Source: Xanthocytophaga flava
GTDB lineage: Bacteria; Bacteroidota; Bacteroidia; Cytophagales; 172606-1
Direction: 5' to 3'
DNA: 64,000 nucleotides
NCBI GenBank assembly: GCA_030068525.1
Contig: JASJOS010000010.1
Span: 62,001-126,000, forward strand
The position numbers and the translations under genes were made by a program. Shown here piece after piece: positions 9,392-19,994 of the stretch. Under the pieces are notes generated by a model, which saw only the letters and a program-made list of their open reading frames with translations, was not told where the DNA came from and did not search any database. The stretch's first letter is position 1. Every line of letters begins with the position of its first letter.

Positions 9392-9543
9392 AACCTAAAA
9401 TGTAATGCTATTTACGTTTATATAATAGGCATAGTACTACCATCAATTTCATATTCGACACCTGATACGTACACAACTCAAGAAGAGACCAAAAAATAGT
9501 ACTAATAGGTTTTGTTGTACCTATCGACATTGGACAAATAGTA

Positions 9544-10149
9544 TTATTGTAATGCATTCTCCAGATGCAGCAACTTAAAGGCTGCTTCCTTGTATCGTTC
9601 CATATGTTCCTGATATAGATCAGGGTCTTCAATCATACTGAGGAAATAATATGCACCATCTGAAATCACAAAGATCAGATCAGCCGTTTGAGCGGGGTTT
9701 TCACAGACAATTAATTGTTGGTCTACACAAGCCTGAATAAGGTTTTCCAACCATTGGCGTAGTAACAAATGTAATTCCTGAAATTGTTGTTTGATGAGTT
9801 TGTTGCGGAATATAAGAGCAAAGCAATTATAGAAAATACTGTCGTCAATGTAGTTGTTCCATTTTCGGGAGAATATATTGTTCAACACATCAATCAATCT
9901 GTTTAAGCTATCTACGTGTTCTGGTTCCGCCAGATAAATATTCTGATACCCAGCAATGATGAAATCAATCAGCCCCAGCAGCAATTCTTCCTTTGTCGAA
10001 AAATAGTGAACCACCAGACTTGGATGCATATCCAGTTCTTTGGCGATTTTTCCGAAAGAGATATTTTCTATTCCTTCTCGTTTGGCTATCTCATAAAATG
10101 CTTCAATAATTTTTTTCTGCTGATCTTCTTTTAAGCTTTTTCTTCCCAT
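9544..10149 (-). CDS. TetR/AcrR family transcriptional regulator
   Basis: 201 aa from the ATG at 10149 (MGRKSLKEDQQKK); a longer reading frame upstream lacks family character. The N-terminal HTH is clear: KIIEAFYEIAKREGIENISFGKIAKELDMHPSLVVHYFSTKEELL, the typical TetR pattern. The C-terminal ligand-binding half (WLENLIQACVDQQLIVCENPAQTADLIFVISDGAYYF) is helical. It is divergent from the SusC/SusD operon, so it probably controls that operon, itself, or both. A perfect palindrome at 10508-10521 is the best operator candidate. Confidence 0.92.
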   Translation of the reverse strand: MGRKSLKEDQQKKIIEAFYEIAKREGIENISFGKIAKELDMHPSLVVHYFSTKEELLLGLIDFIIAGYQNIYLAEPEHVDSLNRLIDVLNNIFSRKWNNYIDDSIFYNCFALIFRNKLIKQQFQELHLLLRQWLENLIQACVDQQLIVCENPAQTADLIFVISDGAYYFLSMIEDPDLYQEHMERYKEAAFKLLHLENALQ

Positions 10150-10507
10150 TGATTGGTAGTGTTTTCGAATAGATAGAGGTAGATGAACATAAGTTTCCCA
10201 AATAGTCTGTGTTATTTCCAACGCTGTTACTACCCAAAGGTAGCTACAAATCATAATACAGCCAATCGCTCCATGTCTCTAAAGCTGCTGTAAATAACAG
10301 ATAAAATTAATTTAACAAAGGGCGAAAGCTCCTGTTTTGACGTCTAACTTTTATAAAGTTTTGGAAATATCTGACCAAATGTAAACTTATAAATAAGCAG
10401 TTTTTTGATGATAGGTAGCATAAACGTGATTATATGTGAATATACACTGTTTTCTGTCTTTGTTATGTGGGTAATGGTTTGCTTAACTAAAGCATAAAAA
10501 TAAATTG

Positions 10508-10521
10508 ACTGAATGTTCAGT
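10508..10521. promoter_or_regulatory. Candidate TetR operator
   Basis: ACTGAATGTTCAGT is a perfect 6-2-6 inverted repeat, 68 bp before the SusC start codon and in the region between the TetR gene and the operon. The core resembles known TetR-family sites. Binding is an inference. Confidence 0.5.
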
Positions 10522-10588
10522 TTATTAATGGATAGGTAATCAACAGGTAATATTGGCGAACTACTTTTGCGCAAACCCAAAAACAAAC

Positions 10589-13500
10589 ATGAAAACACTT
10601 TACCTATCTTTATTGACATTTTTGTTGTGTCATGTCCTGATGGCGCAACAGAAGATTTCAGGAACAGTCAAAGACGACCAGGGGGAGGCTCTGATTGGAG
10701 TTTCTATTCAGGTAAAAGAAACCACTATCGGAACCCAGACTGATGCAAATGGACATTACAGCATCAATATTCCCGGTGCAGAATCCGTATTGGTATTTTC
10801 CTACATTGGGTTTGTGAAGCAGGAAGTAGCGGTAGGGGATCGCAAATCCATTGATGTATTATTGAAAAATGACGCTTCTGAATTGTCAGAAATTGTTGTA
10901 GTTGGATATGGAACGCAAAAGAAAGTAAATCTTTCTGGTGCAGTTGACCAGGTTAGTGCCAAAGCACTGGCGAGTCGTCCTATCTCAAATACTGCTCAGG
11001 GTCTGCAGGGTATGGTGCCCAACCTGAATATTGACTTTGGTTCTGGTGCTCCAGGAGCGGCGGCTACTATCAACATTCGGGGTATTACCTCTATCAATGG
11101 TGGTAACCCATTAATTTTAATTGACGCTGTTCCATCCGATGCAGTGGAACTAAACCGTTTGGCTCCACAGGATGTAGAGTCTATCTCTGTTATTAAAGAC
11201 GCTTCAGCCGCAGCTATTTATGGGGCACGTGCTGCATTTGGGGTAATTCTGATTAAAACCAAAAGTGGTAGTCAGGAAGGCGTGAGTGTGAGTTATTCAA
11301 ATAACTTGTCTTTTAACAAACCGACTGTATTACCCAACAAGATTACAGACCCTTATATCTACTCACGTTTACTGGAGTTATCAACTAACAATACTCCTTG
11401 GGACAACGTAAACTACAGTGATCAGTTCTATCAATATGCCAAAGAACGTTCTGATGATCCTTCGATTCCAGGTGTACGCATCAATCCAAGTGATAACAAG
11501 CTGTGGGAATACATGGGTAACCGTGACTGGACCCGGTATTTTCTGAGTGATTATACCTTTTCTCAGGATCATGCTGTATCTATCAGTGGTCGTTCCAGTA
11601 AAACACAATACTACATTTCTGGAAACTACAACCGTCAGAATGGTATTCTGAAAATTGCGGAAGATTATTTTGATCGTTATAGCTTGAGAAGCAAAGTAAA
11701 TCATCAGATTACCTCATGGCTTTCATTTGGAAATAATACCTATCTGGCCTTCACAAAAAGGCAAACTCCTTCCAATTATTCCATTGCCAGCATTTACAAC
11801 TTGTTTCCTACTGATTATGATATCAACCCGGATGGAACCTGGGCAAATACATCTGTTGGTAGAACAGGAGCTCAACTGACAGAGGGAGGAAAATCTTCTG
11901 GTAAGTATTTTAGCCTACAGACACAGTTCAATGGTGAAGTTTCTCTGATTAAAGACGTACTGAAGTTCAATGCAGATTTTACCTACAGAAGAGGAGCCAG
12001 AGATTCAAGCTACTATCAAACTCCTTACAAGATTGGTTATGGTCCAAATGATGTTCGCCAGGAAGGAAATAGCTATGCCGGAAAATACAGCCAGTTTGAT
12101 AACTACACAGTCCTGAACACCTATGCCACATTCACACAGAAATGGGGTAGACACGAATTTACAGCACTGGGTGGATTTAACCAGGAATATTTTCGGACAG
12201 AAGGTAACGAAACCAGACGAACCAATCTAATCTCTCCATCCTATCCGACCATAGGGCTGGCAACAGGTGAACTTACAGCGGGGCAGAGTATCAGTGATTG
12301 GGCTATTCGGGGTTGGTTTTATCGTCTGAATTATATTTTTAATGATAAGTATATTGTCGAGTTTAATGGTCGTTACGATGGTAGTTCCCGATTCCCATCC
12401 AACAAACGGTATGGATTCTTCCCTTCAGCCTCTGCTGCATGGCGTGTAGATCAGGAAGCCTTTATGCAGGGATTACAACCTGTATTAAGTAACTTCAAGT
12501 TACGTGCTTCATATGGATCACTGGGTAATCAGTCTGTATCTAATTATGGATACATTTCTACTCTGAATCCCTCATTGTCTAACTATCTGATTGGTGGAAC
12601 GCTGCCTTTGCAAGTATCAACTCCTGGATTGGTAAGTCCTGACTATACATGGGAAAAAGTTACTACTCTTAACTTTGGAACAGACATTGGTTTGTTTAAC
12701 AACAAGATCAATGTAGCGTTTGACATCTATCAGCGTAATACCCGTGGTATGCTTACACTGGGACGTGATTTACCAGATGTACTAGGAGCTGCTGAGCCTA
12801 AAGAAAACGCAGCCGATCTGAGAAACCGTGGCTGGGAATTGTCTGTCAACTATCAGAACAGTTTCAAAACTGCCAAAGACCCAGTTACTTTCAGTGCAAC
12901 ATTCGTTTTATCGGATAGCCGTTCGGTAATTACCAAGTTTGACAATCCGAACGAGAATTTCTCTCAGTATCGTAAAGGAATGCAACTGGGTGAGATATGG
13001 GGGCTGAAGAGTGATGGATTGTTTAAAACCCAGGAAGAAATTGACGCATTAAATGAATCCTCAATTATTCCATGGGATGCATTGGCTATTGTTCCAGGCT
13101 GGCCTAAGTACAAAGATCTGGATGGAAACAAAGCTATTGAAACAGGTTTAACTGCTAAAGATCCTAAAGATCTGTCAATTATTGGTAATACTTCTCCACG
13201 TTACCGTTTTGGTGTAGATCTGAATGCCAGCTGGAAAGGATTTGATGTACGTGCCTTCTTCCAGGGAGTAGGTAAACGGGATTATTATCCGCTTGATTAT
13301 TTATACTGGGGCTTTTACCAACAACCCTATGCTGGTGGGTATGAACACTTGCTCGATTTCTACAGACCAAACAATGATAGTGAAGTTGACATGAGCAAAC
13401 ACTCTCAGTCATATATCAATGCAGGTCTTGCTAACCAGAACCTGGATGCTAAATACCCAATCCTGCAAGCATGGCTGGCGGATGTTAATCTGGGAACTAC

Positions 13501-13816
13501 ACCTGGTAATGCCAAAGGACTTGCTATACCACAAACAGGTTATATGCTGAATGGAGCTTATCTGCGATTTAAAAACCTGACGGTTGGATATACACTTCCT
13601 TCCATCCTGACAAAAAGATGGCATCTGGCTAATGTACGCTTCTATGTGAGTGGAGAAAACCTCTATGAGTGGTCTGCGCTGAAGAAATTCTATGATCCGG
13701 AGGCAATCAATGCCAATGCCGGTATTGATCCTTCCAGCAATACGAATCGGAATGGCAACGGATATGCATATCCTTGGCAAAGAAGATACTCCTTCGGCTT
13801 GAATGTGACTTTCTAA
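10589..13816 (+). CDS. SusC/RagA family TonB-linked outer membrane receptor
   Basis: 1075 aa from the ATG at 10589 (MKTLYLSLLTFLLCHVLMAQ, a signal peptide). Domain order: carboxypeptidase-like beta domain (ISGTVKDDQGEALIGVSI to about residue 85), linker SEIVVVGYGTQKK, plug domain (residues about 100-220, with LINIRGITSINGG-type and DAAAIYGARAAFGVILI-like blocks), then a 22-strand barrel. It ends FGLNVTF with the terminal Phe of outer membrane proteins. It imports a large ligand as a complex with the SusD protein encoded 12 bp downstream. The substrate is unknown; the phosphodiesterase later in the operon hints at a phosphorus-containing compound. Confidence 0.95.
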   Translation: MKTLYLSLLTFLLCHVLMAQQKISGTVKDDQGEALIGVSIQVKETTIGTQTDANGHYSINIPGAESVLVFSYIGFVKQEVAVGDRKSIDVLLKNDASELSEIVVVGYGTQKKVNLSGAVDQVSAKALASRPISNTAQGLQGMVPNLNIDFGSGAPGAAATINIRGITSINGGNPLILIDAVPSDAVELNRLAPQDVESISVIKDASAAAIYGARAAFGVILIKTKSGSQEGVSVSYSNNLSFNKPTVLPNKITDPYIYSRLLELSTNNTPWDNVNYSDQFYQYAKERSDDPSIPGVRINPSDNKLWEYMGNRDWTRYFLSDYTFSQDHAVSISGRSSKTQYYISGNYNRQNGILKIAEDYFDRYSLRSKVNHQITSWLSFGNNTYLAFTKRQTPSNYSIASIYNLFPTDYDINPDGTWANTSVGRTGAQLTEGGKSSGKYFSLQTQFNGEVSLIKDVLKFNADFTYRRGARDSSYYQTPYKIGYGPNDVRQEGNSYAGKYSQFDNYTVLNTYATFTQKWGRHEFTALGGFNQEYFRTEGNETRRTNLISPSYPTIGLATGELTAGQSISDWAIRGWFYRLNYIFNDKYIVEFNGRYDGSSRFPSNKRYGFFPSASAAWRVDQEAFMQGLQPVLSNFKLRASYGSLGNQSVSNYGYISTLNPSLSNYLIGGTLPLQVSTPGLVSPDYTWEKVTTLNFGTDIGLFNNKINVAFDIYQRNTRGMLTLGRDLPDVLGAAEPKENAADLRNRGWELSVNYQNSFKTAKDPVTFSATFVLSDSRSVITKFDNPNENFSQYRKGMQLGEIWGLKSDGLFKTQEEIDALNESSIIPWDALAIVPGWPKYKDLDGNKAIETGLTAKDPKDLSIIGNTSPRYRFGVDLNASWKGFDVRAFFQGVGKRDYYPLDYLYWGFYQQPYAGGYEHLLDFYRPNNDSEVDMSKHSQSYINAGLANQNLDAKYPILQAWLADVNLGTTPGNAKGLAIPQTGYMLNGAYLRFKNLTVGYTLPSILTKRWHLANVRFYVSGENLYEWSALKKFYDPEAINANAGIDPSSNTNRNGNGYAYPWQRRYSFGLNVTF

Positions 13817-13828
13817 CTGAATCAAACC

Positions 13829-15628
13829 ATGAAACGAATACATATATATATACTAGGTCTTGGCATCGCAGCACTTAGCTTCTCTGCCTGTAACAATGAC
13901 TTTCTGGACCGTCAACCCTCAACTTCCATTGGTAGTGATAATTTCTTCAATGGAGAGCAGGATCTTAAGTTGTATATCAATAACATGTACAATTTTCCTG
14001 GCTGGGGCATCTATAATGATGACCAATCCACTGACAATGCAGCTACAACAGGAGCAACTGAGATTAAACTGGTGATGGGTGGGAATCCTACTGCCTCTGC
14101 ATTTCCAGGAGGCTGGAATTGGGAACAGCTTCGGAGTGTAAACTATTTTCTCACAAATTTCAGAAAAGCACCCTTGTCAGAAGATGTAATGAACCATTAT
14201 GAAGGATTAGCTCGCTTTTTCAGAGCTCAGTTTTATGTAAATAAAGTAAAACGGTATTCTGATGTTCCCTGGTATGATCAGGTGATCAACACCAATGATA
14301 CCGAACTGCTGATGAAGGAACGAGACCCTCGTTCTCTGGTCGTAGAGAAAATTATGGAAGATTATGCATTTGCAGCAGAACATGTAAACGAAACATCAGA
14401 ATCTGGTGCTGTTAATCGCTGGATTGTGAAAGCCTATCAGGCAAAGTTTGCCTTGTATGAAGGTACATACCGGAGATACCATTCCGAGTTAGCCCTAGAA
14501 AGCACTGCATCACAGTTCCTGCAACTGGCAGCCGATGTATCTAAAAATATTATGGATGGAGGTAAGTTTAGACTCTACACAACCGGAAGCCCGACACAGG
14601 ATTACATGAATCTGTTTGTTCAGCAAAACCTGAATGGCAATCCTGAAGTACTACTGGCTACCTATAGTGAGAATGGCATCCGTAACAGTGGATGGAATGA
14701 GACTGTATTTGGAAATTATGAAGTGTCTCCTACCAAAGATCTGTTGCAGGATTATTTGATGGCTGATGGATCGTATTATACCAACCAGCCAGGATATTCC
14801 TCATTCCCGTTTGTCAAAGAATTTGAAAATCGTGACCCACGGTTAAGTCAGACGTATGCATATCCAGGCTTTAACCTCTTAAACGTAGATACCTACTCAC
14901 AGGGTGGGGGTTTGTATGTACAGCAGTTGGCTAAAAACTTTACGGGATATCATCAGATCAAAGGATTTGTGAATGATCCAAGTGCTGTGGTACAAAACAA
15001 TCTGGATATTCCGGTATTGCGTTATGCTGAGATATTATTAACCTATGCAGAAGCAAAAGCTGAACTAGGTACCCTGACACAGGGTGATCTGGATCAAAGT
15101 ATCAATCTGCTACGCAACCGTGTAGGTATGCCTCAACTTTCCCTTACTCCGGCTGTTGATCCGGTACAGGATGCAAAGTATCCAAACACAAGTACAGCAC
15201 AGCGACCTGTTTTGTTGGAGATCCGCAGAGAACGCCGTATCGAAATGGCACTGGAAGGTTATCGTTATGATGATCTGATGCGCTGGAATGCTGGAAAATT
15301 GCTAGAAAAAGAACAGGAAGGAATCTATTTTTCAGGTCTTGGCAAACACGACCTCACAGGAGATGGTGTTCCGGATATTATTTTGTTGAACAACAGTGAA
15401 TCAATCCCTGCTGTAAAAGAAAAGAATGCATTAGGGAAAGATTTCATCTATTACCGGACTGGATCTATCGGACAGGATGCTGGGGTCTTTCTGAAGAATG
15501 GTACGTCAGGAACTGTCCAAACGTCATCGGATAATGGTATATTTCAGGAGCCAAAGTCTTACTATCGTCCGGTTCCCCAGAATCAGGTATTGCTTAATCC
15601 TAATCTGAAGCAGATCTTTGGCTGGTAA
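13829..15628 (+). CDS. SusD/RagB family nutrient-binding lipoprotein
   Basis: 599 aa. Lipoprotein signal with lipobox LSFSAC and Cys at residue 20, followed by NNDFLDRQPSTSIGSDNFF, the usual SusD start. TPR-like helices include RFFRAQFYVNKVKRYSDVPW. The C-terminal half carries LLTYAEAKAELG, IRRERRIEMALEGYRYDDLMRW and YYRPVPQNQVLLNPNLKQ, all diagnostic. It caps the SusC barrel at the cell surface and delivers ligand. It is cotranscribed with its neighbours on both sides. Confidence 0.95.
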   Translation: MKRIHIYILGLGIAALSFSACNNDFLDRQPSTSIGSDNFFNGEQDLKLYINNMYNFPGWGIYNDDQSTDNAATTGATEIKLVMGGNPTASAFPGGWNWEQLRSVNYFLTNFRKAPLSEDVMNHYEGLARFFRAQFYVNKVKRYSDVPWYDQVINTNDTELLMKERDPRSLVVEKIMEDYAFAAEHVNETSESGAVNRWIVKAYQAKFALYEGTYRRYHSELALESTASQFLQLAADVSKNIMDGGKFRLYTTGSPTQDYMNLFVQQNLNGNPEVLLATYSENGIRNSGWNETVFGNYEVSPTKDLLQDYLMADGSYYTNQPGYSSFPFVKEFENRDPRLSQTYAYPGFNLLNVDTYSQGGGLYVQQLAKNFTGYHQIKGFVNDPSAVVQNNLDIPVLRYAEILLTYAEAKAELGTLTQGDLDQSINLLRNRVGMPQLSLTPAVDPVQDAKYPNTSTAQRPVLLEIRRERRIEMALEGYRYDDLMRWNAGKLLEKEQEGIYFSGLGKHDLTGDGVPDIILLNNSESIPAVKEKNALGKDFIYYRTGSIGQDAGVFLKNGTSGTVQTSSDNGIFQEPKSYYRPVPQNQVLLNPNLKQIFGW

Positions 15629-15657
15629 ACAAGATTATACACTAGAAAACAAACCTA

Positions 15658-16896
15658 ATGAAAATGAGTAAGAAATATATCGTTATTGTTATGCTGGTCT
15701 GTATGGCCAATATAGCAATGGCGCAGAAGAAAAAGGCTGTATTTGTAATAATTGATGGCGTTTCCCGTGACATTCTGGATAAGGTTCCAACGCCTTATCT
15801 ACATGAGATTGCCAAAGAAGGAGGCTTGATCAATGCCAACCAGGGTGGTGAACTGAATGGCTATACCCAAACGCCTACTATCTCAGCACCCGGATACACC
15901 AATGTATTGACCGGAGTGTGGTTCAACAAACACAATGTGCCTGACAATGACATCAAGGCTCCTAACTATCACTATCCAACCATCTTCCGCTTGTTTGAAA
16001 ATCAGTATCCTGACAAACAAACCGCGGTGTTTTCAAGCTGGGAAGATAACCGGACCAAACTGGTAGGAGAGGGATTACCTCAGACCAATAGTATCAAGCT
16101 GGACTATCACTTTGACGGTTTGGAACTGGATACAGTAAAGTATCCACATGACAAACAACGAAAGTTTATGTCTGATATTGACCAGGCTGTTACGGATGAG
16201 GCTGCCCGCTATATCAAAGAAAAGGGACCTGATTTGTCATGGGTGTATCTGGAGTTTACGGATGATATGGGACATATGTATGGCGATAGCGAAAAATACA
16301 ACGATGCTGTAAAAGCTGCTGATAAACGCATTGGCCAACTCTGGGAGGCTATTAAACTCAGACAAAAGGAGAATAAAGAAGAATGGGTAATTATGGTGAC
16401 TACCGATCATGGACGTGACACCAAAACCGGAAGAAACCACGGTGGACAGTCTGAACGGGAACGTGCTTCCTGGATTGTGACCAATGCAAAGCCATTGAAC
16501 ACCTATGCAAAGGGATCACCTGTAAGTGTAGTGGATATTCTTCCCACTCTTGCCCGTTTTCTGGATGTATCCTTGTCTGCTGACGAACTTCGTGAACTGG
16601 ATGGTGTACCTCTGGTAGGTAAAGTATCGCTGGTTCAGCCTAAAGCCATTAAAACTGCTAAAGCGCTGGAAGTAAGTTGGAAACCTATAGATACGGAAGG
16701 AAAAGTGAAAGTATGGATTACTACCAGTAATGGCTATAAAGAAACCGGAAAGTTTGACACCTATACACTCTTAGGTGAGGTACCAGTAAAAGATGGAAAA
16801 TTTGCAGTAGATTTGAGCAAGGTACCTCCTTCTGACTTTTACAAAGTGGTGTTGGAAGGCAAGTACAACACAGTAAATCGCTGGATCACTAAATAA
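15658..16896 (+). CDS. Secreted type I phosphodiesterase/nucleotide pyrophosphatase (alkaline phosphatase superfamily)
   Basis: 412 aa. Signal peptide ending in IAMAQ. VFVIIDGVSRDIL provides the first metal-binding Asp. PTISAPGYTNVLTGVW holds the probable nucleophile region. LEFTDDMGHMYGDSEKY and VTTDHGRD, plus RNHGGQ, supply further metal ligands. The fold hydrolyses phosphodiester or phosphomonoester bonds in the periplasm. It is the third gene of the SusC/SusD operon (29-bp gap), so it probably processes what the transporter imports or releases phosphate from it. The catalytic context is slightly divergent from classical NPP enzymes. Confidence 0.85.
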   Translation: MKMSKKYIVIVMLVCMANIAMAQKKKAVFVIIDGVSRDILDKVPTPYLHEIAKEGGLINANQGGELNGYTQTPTISAPGYTNVLTGVWFNKHNVPDNDIKAPNYHYPTIFRLFENQYPDKQTAVFSSWEDNRTKLVGEGLPQTNSIKLDYHFDGLELDTVKYPHDKQRKFMSDIDQAVTDEAARYIKEKGPDLSWVYLEFTDDMGHMYGDSEKYNDAVKAADKRIGQLWEAIKLRQKENKEEWVIMVTTDHGRDTKTGRNHGGQSERERASWIVTNAKPLNTYAKGSPVSVVDILPTLARFLDVSLSADELRELDGVPLVGKVSLVQPKAIKTAKALEVSWKPIDTEGKVKVWITTSNGYKETGKFDTYTLLGEVPVKDGKFAVDLSKVPPSDFYKVVLEGKYNTVNRWITK

Positions 16897-16913
16897 GGAA
16901 TTACAGTTATTCT

Positions 16914-17192
16914 ATGTACCAGACCAACCTCAAACTTATCTTTGACATACTCGGTTGGTTTGGTGCATTCCTTTTTCTGATCTCCTATTTTTTACTCATT
17001 AGTAAGAGATGGACCTCTACTTCTTATCCTTTTCATCTCTGCAATATTCTGGGTGGTATTTTGGTTGGCGTAAGCGCTATCTATGACATCTCATATCCTT
17101 CTGCATTTATTAACATCACCTGGACCCTGATCGCTTTGTATGGTTTATATCAGGATCAGATCAAAAACAGTAGCAGTCGTTTCAGGAAATAA
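16914..17192 (+). CDS. CBU_0592-like small membrane protein
   Basis: 92 aa, three TM helices. The pattern LGWFGAFLFLISYFLL, then LCNILGGILVGVSAIYD and FINITWTLIALYGL, fits the CBU_0592-like domain family of unknown function. It is 17 bp after the phosphodiesterase gene and likely the last gene of that operon. The 262 bp that follow up to the next gene contain no gene. Confidence 0.7.
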   Translation: MYQTNLKLIFDILGWFGAFLFLISYFLLISKRWTSTSYPFHLCNILGGILVGVSAIYDISYPSAFINITWTLIALYGLYQDQIKNSSSRFRK

Positions 17193-17454
17193 AATAAATT
17201 CTGCTATTCTTACAGTTACTGCTCTATTACTTGTTTAAATAGCTGAATTTGATCTGTTTGTGTTTAATTCATATAGGGATCTGATGTTTTCTTCCTCCCA
17301 TTTTGGGAAATAGTAACTTTCCTCTTCTCGTCAAAGCTGTATCTATACTGCTTCAGAAAAATTTACAAATGCTTGTGTATATGCAAAGCTCTCCCTTACT
17401 TTGCTCTGTTTATAATTAATCTAAATAATAATAAGTCTCTAATTTTTCTAGTAC

Positions 17455-19824
17455 ATGAGCAAAACAAACCATTACCCATTTTATTATAAAGTAATAGCCA
17501 GTCTTTTAATTGTAATTCTGACAAGCATTATCACCCTTCAGGCTCAGACCGGAAAGGGCACTATTACAGGTACTATTCGATCTGGTAAAGGAGAGCCTTT
17601 ATCTGGTATTAATGTCGGATTGGAAGGAACTACACTTGGTGAAGCTACGGATACACAAGGCAAGTTCACAATCCGGAATGTTGAAGAAGGCAGTTATACT
17701 CTTGTTGCTTCTGGTGTTGGCTACACGGCCAGTAAACAAAATGTAACAGTGCAGGCTGGCAAAACAACCCGGTTAAGCTTACAGATTGATGAAAGCACTC
17801 ATCAATTAAATGAGATTGTCGTTACTGAAACCAATGCCTTTGCGAGAAAAGAGACAGAATATGTAGCTCGGATGCCTTTAAAGAATATGGAGAATCCTCA
17901 GGTATATACTGTAGTAACCAAAGACATTATGAAAGAACAGGTAGTTACTGAACGGACTGACATTTACCTGAACGTTCCCGGTGCAGTTCCTAACTTCCTG
18001 GCTGGTGGTTCTCAAGGCATGAGTATGAGAGGCTTCGCCTCTACTGTTGGTATGAGAAATGGCATGGTAACCAGTGCCGTTGTGCCACTTAATCCCATTA
18101 TTCTTCAACGTCTGGAAGTTCTCAAAGGACCAACAGGCACATTGTTTGGCGGGAATCGCAATGTAACCTTTGGAGGCGTTTACAATTATGTTACCAAACA
18201 ACCTTTTGAAGAGTTTGCAGGTGAGGTAAGCTATACAACAGGTAGCTTTAATCTTTCCCGTATAACAGCAGACGTTAATACTCCTCTTACCAAAGACAAA
18301 GCAGTTCTGTTTCGTTTAAATGCCGGCTGGCAATCAGAAGGATCTTTTCAGGATCAGGGGTATTCTAAAAACTATACATTTGCTCCCAGCTTTTCATACC
18401 AGGCCAGCAAACGGTTAAAGTTTCTGGTAGATATGGATTTTACAAGAGGAACATTTACCACCACTGCTATTTCCATTGGATCTTTGAGTAGAGTTACTGC
18501 CAGAAGTTTCAAAGATCTTCCTCTTCAGTATGACAGATCCTATATTAACGATGGCATTGATATCAACAATGGAATCAATAATATCCAGGCTCGTATAGAA
18601 TATAAGATAAGTGACCAATGGACATCCCAGACCAATTATCTGTATTCAGAAGGCTTCTATAAGAATTTCCTATGGACTACATTAAGCATGCAAACTGACT
18701 CTACATTTCTGCGTACAGTACGAAACCAAAAACCGGAAACATTTGGGAATACACAGTTTCAGCAAAACTTCATAGGAGATTTTATGATAGGATCTTTCCG
18801 GAACCGGATTGTAGCGGGGTTTGATTATAACAACAACTACAATAAATTAAACCGGGTAACCCTAACCTACGATACCGTAAATCTGAATCGGCCATTGCCT
18901 AATATCAATGCTGATAAACTGGATGAATTGGCTTATAAGAGAGGATTTACCAGTACAGCTACTCAGACAAACAGCTATGGTTTGTATGCATCAGATGTAT
19001 TTTCAATTTCTTCCCAATTGATGATCATGCTAAGTTTACGGGTAGACAGATTTTCCACAGATGGGACGTATACAGTTACAACTGATCAACGCAGTGGCGC
19101 TTACAAACAAACTTCCTTGTCTCCTAAGCTGGGCATTGTTTACCAGCCAGTAAAAGATCGGGTCTCTGTATTTGCAAACTATATGAATGGATTTAATAAT
19201 CTCGCTCCTGTTTTACAACCCGACTCTACCTTATTGATTCTCAAGCCTCAGTATGGAAATCAGTTTGAAGGAGGGGTAAAGCTGGATATGGTACGAAACA
19301 GACTGAATGCCACAATCAGTTACTATAATATCAGTGTAACGAACTCTACCCGTACCGGAGATGTCAATGGCAGAACGTTTATGTATCAGGATGGCACACA
19401 AAGAAGCAAAGGGGTGGAAATAGAAGTGATTGCCAATCCGGTGAATGGCCTGAACATTATTGCCGGATATGCCTATAATGAAAATGAATATACCAAGTCA
19501 GTTGCTTCTCTGGAAGGAAAGTCATTGGTAGCAAGTCCTAAACATGTTGGTAACATATGGGCGAGTTACCATATGACAAAAGGTGCTGTACAAGGACTTG
19601 GACTGGGTATTGGTGCTAACTATGTAAGTGATGCCTGGCTGGAAGCTACCAATACATTTAAACTTCCTGGCTATACACTTGTTAATGCAACGCTCTTTTA
19701 TGACCAACCCAGATACCGTCTGGCTATCAAAGCAAACAACCTACTGGATCAACAATACTGGAACTCAAACGGTACACCTCAGAAACCGTTTAACATTCTG
19801 GCAAACGTTGCCTTCCGCTTCTGA
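17455..19824 (+). CDS. TonB-dependent siderophore-type receptor with carboxypeptidase-like N-terminal domain
   Basis: 789 aa. N-terminal signal (IVILTSIITLQAQ), a carboxypeptidase-D-like beta domain (GTITGTIRSGKGEPLSGINV, residues about 35-115), then a plug with YTVVTKDIMKEQVVTERTD, the RGF motif (MSMRGFAS) and LEVLKGPTGTLFGG. A 22-strand barrel follows and ends with LANVAFRF. The plug resembles FecA/FhuE siderophore receptors, so ferric-siderophore import is likely but unproven. It stands alone, with its own terminator. Confidence 0.92.
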   Translation: MSKTNHYPFYYKVIASLLIVILTSIITLQAQTGKGTITGTIRSGKGEPLSGINVGLEGTTLGEATDTQGKFTIRNVEEGSYTLVASGVGYTASKQNVTVQAGKTTRLSLQIDESTHQLNEIVVTETNAFARKETEYVARMPLKNMENPQVYTVVTKDIMKEQVVTERTDIYLNVPGAVPNFLAGGSQGMSMRGFASTVGMRNGMVTSAVVPLNPIILQRLEVLKGPTGTLFGGNRNVTFGGVYNYVTKQPFEEFAGEVSYTTGSFNLSRITADVNTPLTKDKAVLFRLNAGWQSEGSFQDQGYSKNYTFAPSFSYQASKRLKFLVDMDFTRGTFTTTAISIGSLSRVTARSFKDLPLQYDRSYINDGIDINNGINNIQARIEYKISDQWTSQTNYLYSEGFYKNFLWTTLSMQTDSTFLRTVRNQKPETFGNTQFQQNFIGDFMIGSFRNRIVAGFDYNNNYNKLNRVTLTYDTVNLNRPLPNINADKLDELAYKRGFTSTATQTNSYGLYASDVFSISSQLMIMLSLRVDRFSTDGTYTVTTDQRSGAYKQTSLSPKLGIVYQPVKDRVSVFANYMNGFNNLAPVLQPDSTLLILKPQYGNQFEGGVKLDMVRNRLNATISYYNISVTNSTRTGDVNGRTFMYQDGTQRSKGVEIEVIANPVNGLNIIAGYAYNENEYTKSVASLEGKSLVASPKHVGNIWASYHMTKGAVQGLGLGIGANYVSDAWLEATNTFKLPGYTLVNATLFYDQPRYRLAIKANNLLDQQYWNSNGTPQKPFNILANVAFRF

Positions 19825-19840
19825 TTATACTACTAATTCA

Positions 19841-19876
19841 TTACCCAACATCCAGTCTAAACTGGCTGTTGGGTAA
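19841..19876 (+). terminator. Terminator after the TonB receptor
   Basis: TTACCCAACA (19841-19850) pairs with TGTTGGGTAA (19867-19876); an inner CAGT/ACTG pair extends the stem. A CTTTTTG run follows a few bases later. Confidence 0.75.
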
Positions 19877-19994
19877 CATACTTTTTGTTAGTACTCTTCC
19901 ACTGTTTGTTGTTTGAAGTACCAAAATTCTGATTATAGCCAGAAGATGTACTTTACCGGCTCAACTTGTAGTAGTACTTCAAGGGTAAATCCTT

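Noticed and set aside
9408-9632. 74-codon minus-strand ORF
   Set aside because: It overlaps the end of the TetR gene in another frame and has no protein-like composition.
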